Shown here one piece after another: positions 1 to 4,465 of a stretch of DNA of 5,388 nt. Under the pieces are notes generated by a model. The model searched no databases, was not told where the DNA came from, and saw nothing but the letters and a program-made list of their open reading frames with translations. Source of the stretch: CAWHOW01 sp050013795 (GTDB lineage: Bacteria; Bacteroidota; Bacteroidia; Bacteroidales; CG2-30-32-10); contig JBEKEO010000261.1 in assembly GCA_050013795.1 (NCBI GenBank), forward strand, positions 1-5,388. The letters are read 5' to 3'. Positions within the stretch are counted from its first letter, which is position 1; each line of letters begins with the position of its first letter. A program made the translations under genes and the position numbers.

Positions 1-1
1 T

Positions 2-97
2 GGAAGAATCTTTATGAACAATGACTTTCAACCCATTGGTCAATATAAACTTTTCAAACTTTATCATATGGTTATTATTCGTGATTTTCAAAAGTAG
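2..97 (+). CDS. C-terminal end of an unidentified upstream gene (partial)
   Basis: A reading frame is open from the left edge (first full codon at 2) to a TAG at 95-97, giving 31 residues that begin GRIFMNNDFQPIGQYK and end in VIIRDFQK. The residue mix, with aromatic and basic residues and no low-complexity runs, looks like real protein. The stop lies 46 nt before the next gene, and a promoter fits in that space. I do not recognise the family, and 31 codons are too few to assign one. It could also be a chance open frame, since 31 codons without a stop is not rare. No hairpin terminator is visible between its stop and the next gene. Confidence 0.4.
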   Translation, partial: GRIFMNNDFQPIGQYKLFKLYHMVIIRDFQK

Positions 98-108
98 CTA
101 AAAATAAT

Positions 109-138
109 TTTGTTTCTGGTTCATATCTTATATATTTG
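109..138 (+). promoter_or_regulatory. Bacteroidota-type promoter for the ClC gene
   Basis: A perfect TAnnTTTG -7 element (TATATTTG) lies at 131-138, and a TTTG -33 element at 109-112, 18 nt apart. This matches the -33/-7 consensus known for Bacteroides and Flavobacterium. It is the only promoter in the window where I see both boxes. The -7 box ends 5 nt before the ATG at 144, so transcription should begin at or very close to the start codon. Confidence 0.6.
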
Positions 139-143
139 TCCCT

Positions 144-1377
144 ATGAATGAAGTTAGTTTGATACGAAAGTTCAGTTTCTGGAGAACAAAACATATTAAG
201 GAAAAGCAGTTTGTATATCTCTTAAGTATAGCCATTGGATTGATCGCAGGGCTTGGTGCTGTAATATTAAAAACATCCGTTCATCATATTGAGTCTCTTT
301 TAAGAGGAACTGAAAGCATTGAAAGACTTAACTGGTATTTTCTGATACTGCCTGGCATCGGAATTTTAATCACTGTTTTATATATCCGATTTTTTGTAAA
401 GGAGGATATTAGTCATGGCGTTACTAAAATACTATACGCAATCTCAAAGAAGAACAGTAAGATAAAAAAACACAATACTTATTCTTCGATAGTTTCATGT
501 TCTTTTACAGGTGGCTTTGGTGGTTCGGTCGGGATGGAAGCTCCTATTTTATACACCGGTGCTGCTATTGGTTCGAATATCGGGCAGGCCTTTAACCTGA
601 ACTACAAATCACTCACCCTGCTGGTAGGTTGCGGCGTTTCAGGCGCCCTGGCCGCCATTTTTAAAGCGCCCATTACTGGTGTGATCTTTGTATTTGAAGT
701 GCTTTTGCTTGACCTTACAACCTCTGCCATTATACCAATATTAATGTCAGCAGTAACAGGTGCTATTGTTTCTTCATTATTACTGGGCAAACAAATTGAA
801 TTTTATTTTACACTGAAAGACACGTTTAATTTCGTAGCAATTCCATTTTATATTCTTTTGGGTATTTTTTCTGGATTTATTTCATTATATTTTGTTAAGA
901 CAAATGCCTTTGTCGAAAAAGTATTCAGTGAAATTTACAATCCATATAAAAAGCTCATTTTCGGCGGGATATTACTTGGGGCATTGATTTATTTCTTCCC
1001 ACCGCTTTTTGGCGAAGGATATACCGCGATGAAGTCCATATTAAGCGGTAAAACTAATGAACTCTTTGCCAACAGCGTATTTTATAATTTTTCCGATAAC
1101 CAATGGGTCTTCCTTCTTTTTCTGGTGATCCTTTTAGTTATGAAGGTAATTGCAATGGCTATTACTACCGGCAGTGGAGGCATAGGCGGAGTATTTGCCC
1201 CCAGTTTGTTTATGGGAGGTGTTACAGGCTTTGCCTTTTCAAAAACCATCAATATATTTTCATCCTCATGGCTAAAACTTTCCGAAAGCAATTTCACACT
1301 GGTAGGTATGGCTGGGCTGATAGCCGGAGTCATGCAGGCTCCTCTTACCGCCATTTTCCTTATTGCTGAAATTACAG
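144..1377 (+). CDS. ClC-family chloride channel/transporter, membrane part (gene continues past the gap to 1870)
   Basis: This is the first 411 codons, plus one base, of a ClC anion channel or H+/anion antiporter of the inner membrane; the same gene resumes at 1394. Hydrophobic helices recur throughout, at about residues 24-42, 64-83, 155-185, 194-213, 231-250, 271-285 and 322-341. Anion-path motifs are visible. GMEAP at 130-134 matches the GREGP motif of E. coli ClC and places the gating glutamate at E132. GSGGIGGVFAP at 343-353 matches the GxFxP motif. The first motif region reads ISHGV (89-93) rather than GSGIP. After the first E of the paired glutamates in helix H (E185), the proton-glutamate position appears to be V186, as in vertebrate ClC channels. 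ATG 144 is chosen because a promoter -7 box ends 5 nt before it; an in-frame ATG at 150 is the alternative. Whether the protein is a channel or an exchanger cannot be settled from sequence alone. Confidence 0.93.
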
Positions 1378-1393
1378 NNNNNNNNNNNNNNNN
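1378..1393. other. Assembly gap of 16 N inside the ClC gene
   Basis: There are sixteen N bases. On the left the gene is read with codons starting at 1377 (a lone g, fitting the first base of a glycine codon after AEIT). On the right the protein-like frame starts at 1394 (YSIYAKKLAQQG). The true missing length must therefore be 2 modulo 3, whereas 16 is 1 modulo 3. ClC-CBS proteins of this type have a further stretch of roughly 25-28 residues here, the last membrane helix, so the real gap is probably about 75-85 nt. The frame change is an artefact of gap sizing and not a mutation. Confidence 0.95.
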
Positions 1394-1870
1394 TATTCTA
1401 TCTATGCTAAAAAGCTCGCGCAACAGGGAGACCTCGTACATCATGACAAAGACAAAGCGGTGCTGACACAAATGGAAATAGGCCGTGTAATTGAAAAAAA
1501 CCTTACTCCCGTGGATGTAGATTCGACACTTGGCGATCTGGTAAAAGTGATAACCAAATCTAAAAGAAATATTTTCCCTGTCATAGACAAACAGTTTCAT
1601 TTAATGGGTATCATAATGCTCGATGACGTGCGGGAAGTAATGTTCCAGAAAGAAAAGTACAACGAACTCTTTGTAAAAGATCTGATGACACTGCCTTCTG
1701 AACATGTGAATCTGTCAGACAATATGGAAACCGTAATGGAAAAGTTTAAAACCAGCGGCCTTTGGAATTTACCCGTAATTGAAGATAGCAGGTATATAGG
1801 GTTTGTTTCGAGAGCAAATGTATTTAACGAATACCGGAAAAAACTAATGGAATTCACCGAAGAATTATGA
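1394..1870 (+). CDS. ClC-family protein, C-terminal linker and two CBS domains (same gene as 144-1377)
   Basis: After the gap, the frame beginning at 1394 gives 158 residues to the TGA at 1868-1870. It opens with the linker that follows the last ClC helix (YSIYAKKLAQQG, then HHDKDKAVLTQM). Two CBS domains follow. CBS1 is about fragment residues 32-84, with RNIFPVID and the following GIIMLDDVREV. CBS2 is about 93-150, with VKDLMT, GLWNLPVIED and YIGFVSRANVF. Paired CBS domains form a cytoplasmic module that often binds adenine nucleotides and modulates the attached transporter; the ligand here is not known. Joined to the first part and allowing for the gap, the protein would be near 595 aa, a normal length for ClC-CBS proteins. 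A GTG at 1460 could be mistaken for a start of a separate CBS protein, but the upstream linker shows the gene is continuous. Confidence 0.93.
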   Translation, partial: YSIYAKKLAQQGDLVHHDKDKAVLTQMEIGRVIEKNLTPVDVDSTLGDLVKVITKSKRNIFPVIDKQFHLMGIIMLDDVREVMFQKEKYNELFVKDLMTLPSEHVNLSDNMETVMEKFKTSGLWNLPVIEDSRYIGFVSRANVFNEYRKKLMEFTEEL

Positions 1871-1923
1871 TAAAACAACAAACAGATAATTCAATAATTT
1901 AAATTCAGGGTACTATCCTAAAA

Positions 1924-1950
1924 ATTCCTCAGGGAATATTTATTGTATTT
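1924..1950 (+). terminator. Weak candidate terminator after the ClC gene
   Basis: A 5-bp stem (ATTCC at 1924-1928 with GGAAT at 1933-1937, loop TCAG) is followed by a T-rich stretch with TTTATTGTATTT. It lies 53 nt after the ClC stop and before the next promoter. The stem is short and AT-rich and the T run is interrupted, so it may be chance. Confidence 0.3.
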
Positions 1951-1974
1951 TCATTTATTATTATAGAATATTTC

Positions 1975-1982
1975 TACTTTTG
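1975..1982 (+). promoter_or_regulatory. -7 promoter element before the 82-aa gene
   Basis: TACTTTTG is a perfect TAnnTTTG match that ends 4 nt before the ATG at 1987. No convincing TTG -33 box is seen at the usual distance. Its placement mirrors the elements before 144 and 3965, which supports the start at 1987 and suggests a leaderless message. Confidence 0.5.
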
Positions 1983-1986
1983 ACAA

Positions 1987-2235
1987 ATGCTTTTTAATAA
2001 ATTAAATATGAATAGTGGTTCAGGGAAACAGGTAAAAATGAGCGATGAAGCAATCGAAAGCTTTCTAAAAGAGTTAAATTCTCATATTCAAAAAATAAAA
2101 TTCAAACATAAAGATAAAAGCGGGATTACTATAGATGTTTCCACGCTTAAAATGATCAGCATAGAAAATATAGAAAAATCTCTTGAAAAGCATTTAGGAA
2201 TTATTTGGACACCTCCTGCTCATAAATCAGATTAG
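1987..2235 (+). CDS. Small lysine-rich hypothetical protein (82 aa)
   Basis: I do not recognise this 82-residue protein. It has no signal peptide, no membrane segment and no cysteine. About a fifth of its residues are lysine, so it should be basic and soluble. Residues 19-40 (from SDEAIESFL) and 56-69 (from MISIENIEKSL) look helical, flanking a KSGITIDVSTLK stretch that could be a strand or turn, and it ends WTPPAHKSD. The start at ATG 1987 is favoured because a TAnnTTTG element ends 4 nt upstream; an internal ATG at 2008 (residue 8) is the alternative. It has its own promoter signal and lies 116 nt after the ClC gene and over 300 nt before glyA, so it is probably a single-gene unit. Function is unknown; no tie to either neighbour can be claimed. 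Confidence 0.62.
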   Translation: MLFNKLNMNSGSGKQVKMSDEAIESFLKELNSHIQKIKFKHKDKSGITIDVSTLKMISIENIEKSLEKHLGIIWTPPAHKSD

Positions 2236-2284
2236 AACTTAGTAAATACCACAAGATAATTCTGGTTTCCTTATCTGATTTTCC
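2224..2284 (+). terminator. Inverted repeat over the stop of the 82-aa gene, candidate terminator
   Basis: AAATCAGAT at 2224-2232 is perfectly complementary to ATCTGATTT at 2273-2281, a 9-bp stem closing a 40-nt loop. The loop can itself pair ACCA (about 2247-2250) with TGGT (about 2262-2265). The left arm covers the last codons and runs up to the TAG stop. The right arm is followed only by TTCC, not a long T run, so it is a weak intrinsic terminator. It could instead be an mRNA 3'-end stabilising structure. Confidence 0.35.
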
Positions 2285-2349
2285 TGTTATAGCTTCTACA
2301 TAGATTGAATCTTGGGCTGTTCATAAAAAATTTACTGCTATTTCCGCAT

Positions 2350-2366
2350 TATTATTTCAAATAATA
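2350..2366. promoter_or_regulatory. Palindrome in the glyA promoter spacer, possible operator
   Basis: TATTATTT, a single C, then AAATAATA forms a perfect 8-bp inverted repeat around one base. It ends 2 nt before the -7 element at 2369, where a bound dimeric regulator would compete with RNA polymerase. All arm bases are A or T, so chance occurrence is quite possible. Confidence 0.3.
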
Positions 2367-2368
2367 TA

Positions 2369-2376
2369 TAATTTTG
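2369..2376 (+). promoter_or_regulatory. -7 promoter element, likely glyA promoter
   Basis: TAATTTTG matches TAnnTTTG exactly. It is the only such box in the region before glyA. If used, transcription would start at about 2381-2384 and give a 5' leader of about 170 nt, unlike the other promoters in this window, which abut their start codons. No clear -33 TTG is visible; the spacer is instead occupied by a palindrome. Confidence 0.5.
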
Positions 2377-2421
2377 AAGGACTAAAATACGGCATTATTT
2401 AACATTACTTATTATGAAATA

Positions 2422-2468
2422 GCCATGAACAATAAATCACACAACAACTGTAAATGATTATTCATGGC
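2422..2468 (+). repeat. Inverted repeat in the glyA leader
   Basis: GCCATGAA (2422-2429) is perfectly complementary to TTCATGGC (2461-2468). After one mismatch, AAT (2431-2433) can also pair with ATT (2457-2459). The arms enclose a 10-codon mini-ORF (ATG 2425 to TGA 2455-2457) whose start codon lies in the left arm. A second, smaller repeat, ACATG (2507-2511) with CATGT (2520-2524), lies closer to glyA. A regulatory role is only a possibility. Confidence 0.35.
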
Positions 2469-2553
2469 GAAACTTTAGTTCACGAATACCAATAAAAATT
2501 AACAAGACATGAGTAATTCCATGTGACCTTTAAAAACAAAAAAAAATAAACAC

Positions 2554-3834
2554 ATGAAAAAAGACGAACAGGTATTCAATATCATTGCACAGGAATTAAA
2601 ACGACAGATGGAAGGTATTGAACTTATTGCTTCTGAAAATTTTGTCAGCGAGCAGGTTTTGCAGGCAATGGGATCATGCATGACAAACAAATATGCAGAA
2701 GGTTATCCCGGCAAACGTTATTACGGCGGCTGCCAGATGGTTGATCAAACAGAACAACTCGCCATTGACAGGCTGAAAGAATTATTTGGCGCTGAATATG
2801 CCAATGTACAACCGCATTCCGGCGCCCAGGCCAATATGGCGGTTTTCCTTGCATGTCTTAAACCGGGAGATACTTTTATGGGGCTAAATCTTGCTCATGG
2901 CGGACACTTGTCTCATGGTTCTCCTGTTAATTCTTCTGGTATACTTTATAAAGCTATCTCTTACGGCGTAGAAGAAGATACTGGAGTTATCAATTATGAT
3001 AAAATGGAAGAAACAGCGCTCAAGGAAAAGCCAAAGTTATTGCTTGCCGGAGCATCTGCTTATTCCCGCGACTGGGATTTCAAACGCATGCGCGAAATAG
3101 CAGATAAGATAGGCGCTATCCTGATGGCTGATATAGCTCATCCTGCAGGGCTGATAGCAAAAAAACAACTTAACGATCCTATCCCTTATTGTCATATTAT
3201 TACGTCTACAACTCATAAGACACTTCGTGGCCCAAGAGGCGGTGTCATTATAATAGGTAAAGACTTTGCAAACCCATGGGGATATACCACGCCTAAAGGT
3301 GAAATTAAAATGATGTCGACTTTGATTGATTCAGCAGTATTTCCGGGCATACAGGGCGGACCTCTTGAACATGTCATAGCCGCTAAAGCAGTGGCTTTTG
3401 GTGAAGCACTAACCGAAGAATACAAGCAATATATCATCCAGGTAATGAAAAATGCCAAGCTGATGTCGAAATGCTTTGTCGACAAAGGGTACAAAGTTAT
3501 CAGCGGAGGCACCGACAATCACCTGATGCTAATCGACCTTCGCACTAAATTCCCTAATATTACCGGTAAACAAGTTGAGAATACTTTGGTAAAAGCAGAT
3601 ATCACTGTTAATAAAAACATGGTTCCTTTCGACAGTCGTTCACCTTTTCAAACTTCAGGCCTGCGCATAGGGACTCCTGCCATTACAACCCGTGGTTTAA
3701 AAGAGGAACATATGCCGGAGATAGTTGAATTAATTGATGAAGTTATCAGCAATATTGAGAATGAAAAAGTGATTGAAAGCGTAAAATCAAGGGTGCATAA
3801 ACTGATGAAGGATTGCCCTCTTTTTGCTTACTAA
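2554..3834 (+). CDS. glyA: Serine hydroxymethyltransferase
   Basis: This cytoplasmic PLP enzyme interconverts serine plus tetrahydrofolate with glycine plus 5,10-methylenetetrahydrofolate, and is the main source of one-carbon units for purine, thymidylate and methionine synthesis. The 426-aa protein is complete. It shows the N-terminal IELIASENFVS (22-32) and NKYAEGYPGKRYYGG (45-59). The cofactor site includes HSGAQAN (88-94), DIAHPAGL (193-200) with D193 and H196, and STTHKTLRGPRGG (218-230) with the Schiff-base lysine at K222. VFPGIQGGP (262-270) and the carboxylate-binding SGLRIGTPA with R371 follow. Between the lysine motif and VFPG there is an insert of about 10 residues relative to E. 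coli GlyA (NPWGYTTPKGEIKM), which I associate with Bacteroidota-type enzymes. There is no Shine-Dalgarno; the ATG follows an A-rich tract, typical for this phylum. It is flanked by its own promoter and a strong terminator, so it is a single-gene unit. Confidence 0.97.
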   Translation: MKKDEQVFNIIAQELKRQMEGIELIASENFVSEQVLQAMGSCMTNKYAEGYPGKRYYGGCQMVDQTEQLAIDRLKELFGAEYANVQPHSGAQANMAVFLACLKPGDTFMGLNLAHGGHLSHGSPVNSSGILYKAISYGVEEDTGVINYDKMEETALKEKPKLLLAGASAYSRDWDFKRMREIADKIGAILMADIAHPAGLIAKKQLNDPIPYCHIITSTTHKTLRGPRGGVIIIGKDFANPWGYTTPKGEIKMMSTLIDSAVFPGIQGGPLEHVIAAKAVAFGEALTEEYKQYIIQVMKNAKLMSKCFVDKGYKVISGGTDNHLMLIDLRTKFPNITGKQVENTLVKADITVNKNMVPFDSRSPFQTSGLRIGTPAITTRGLKEEHMPEIVELIDEVISNIENEKVIESVKSRVHKLMKDCPLFAY

Positions 3835-3857
3835 TCTTAATCTATTTATTTGGAATG

Positions 3858-3886
3858 CCCTGAATGCTTATGCATTTAGGGTTTTT
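3858..3886 (+). terminator. Strong intrinsic terminator of glyA
   Basis: A 10-bp stem, CCCTGAATGC (3858-3867) with GCATTTAGGG (3872-3881), has one G-U pair and a TTAT loop and is followed directly by five T. It starts 23 nt after the glyA stop. This is a textbook Rho-independent terminator and separates glyA from the next gene. Confidence 0.85.
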
Positions 3887-3951
3887 CATTCAAGTGGTTG
3901 ATAAAATGTAAAAACAAAATCAAAAAATAAACCATTACAATTAAAACTTAA

Positions 3952-3959
3952 TAATTTTG
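3952..3959 (+). promoter_or_regulatory. -7 promoter element before the sixA-like gene / ppk1 pair
   Basis: TAATTTTG is a perfect TAnnTTTG match that ends 5 nt before the ATG at 3965. It lies downstream of the glyA terminator, as expected for a new transcription unit covering the phosphatase gene and ppk1. No clear -33 TTG box is visible at the usual spacing. Confidence 0.55.
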
Positions 3960-3964
3960 ACAGT

Positions 3965-4462
3965 ATGAAAACTCTGTATATTGTAAGGCACGCCAAATCA
4001 TCATGGGATTTTCCTGACCTTCCTGACATCGACAGACCGGTAATTGAAAAGGGAATTTACAACACAAAAAAAATTGCAGCAGAACTCAAAAGCAAAAATG
4101 TTGTTGTTGACCATATCATCAGCAGCCATGCCAAACGTGCCAGGGAAACTGCCAAAATTATCGCTACAGGCATTAATTTCCCGATAGAAAAAATAGAAGT
4201 CAGTAAAAACATTTACCAGAAAAGTGATGATGATATTTTGGATGTAATTTCCGGTGCCGACGATAATTTTATTTCATTGATGGTCATAGGTCATAACCCT
4301 ATGCTTACCCAGTGTGCAAATCGTTTCCTAGACAAACAGATCGAATTGCTCCCAACTTCGGGCGTAATCGCTATTGATTTTGAGACCAACAGTTGGCTTG
4401 AAATATCAAAAGCCAAACATAAAACAAATTTTATGCTTTTCCCTAAACAGATTAACGATTAA
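3965..4462 (+). CDS. SixA-like histidine phosphatase (phosphoglycerate mutase-like superfamily)
   Basis: This is a compact 165-aa member of histidine phosphatase branch 1, close in length to E. coli SixA (161 aa), which removes phosphate from phosphohistidine on a signalling protein. The core is visible. IVRHAKSSW holds the RH motif (R8, catalytic H9). SSHAKRARETA (53-63) holds the phosphate-pocket arginine, probably R58. VIGHNP (107-112) holds the second histidine H110. The usual SSPA sequence reads SSHA here, with a histidine at 55 in place of proline. There is no signal peptide or membrane segment, so it should be cytoplasmic. A -7 promoter box ends 5 nt before the ATG. Its stop is only 3 nt before the ppk1 start, so the two are surely cotranscribed. 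The actual substrate is not known; a role linked to polyphosphate or phosphohistidine turnover is inferred from context. I leave the symbol empty because sixA function is not proven outside E. coli. Confidence 0.88.
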   Translation: MKTLYIVRHAKSSWDFPDLPDIDRPVIEKGIYNTKKIAAELKSKNVVVDHIISSHAKRARETAKIIATGINFPIEKIEVSKNIYQKSDDDILDVISGADDNFISLMVIGHNPMLTQCANRFLDKQIELLPTSGVIAIDFETNSWLEISKAKHKTNFMLFPKQIND

Positions 4463-4465
4463 AGA

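Larger units (their letters stand above)
2236..2553 (+). other. 318-base intergenic region with the glyA promoter and leader
   Basis: No gene-sized reading frame is seen here. From left to right it holds the right arm of the inverted repeat ending at 2281, an AT-rich stretch without clear features, a 17-base palindrome at 2350-2366, a TAnnTTTG box at 2369-2376, and a presumed leader of about 170 nt. GCATTATT occurs twice, at 2346-2353 and 2392-2399. I see no tRNA and no riboswitch class that I can recognise. Confidence 0.6.

Noticed and set aside
1103..1369. An 88-codon + strand frame inside the ClC gene
   Set aside because: It is an alternative-frame reading of the conserved GSGGIGGVFAP region and not protein-like.
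1082..1600. A 172-codon minus-strand frame spanning the N gap
   Set aside because: It is antisense to the ClC gene and continuous only because N codons are read as X; the + strand carries the conserved ClC and CBS motifs.
1460..1870. A free-standing CBS-domain gene starting at GTG 1460
   Set aside because: The same frame is open back to the gap and encodes the typical ClC-CBS linker (YSIYAKKLAQQG), so this is the end of the ClC gene.
144..1870. A frameshifted ClC pseudogene
   Set aside because: The frame change coincides exactly with the N gap, and both sides are intact and conserved, so gap sizing explains it.
2380..2553. A known riboswitch (glycine, THF or SAM type) before glyA
   Set aside because: I could not find the conserved core sequences of these classes; the leader is AT-rich with only simple inverted repeats.
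3213..3518. A 101-codon minus-strand frame within glyA, and similar short frames at 2499-2854 and 1597-1881
   Set aside because: All are antisense to well-conserved + strand proteins and show no family features.
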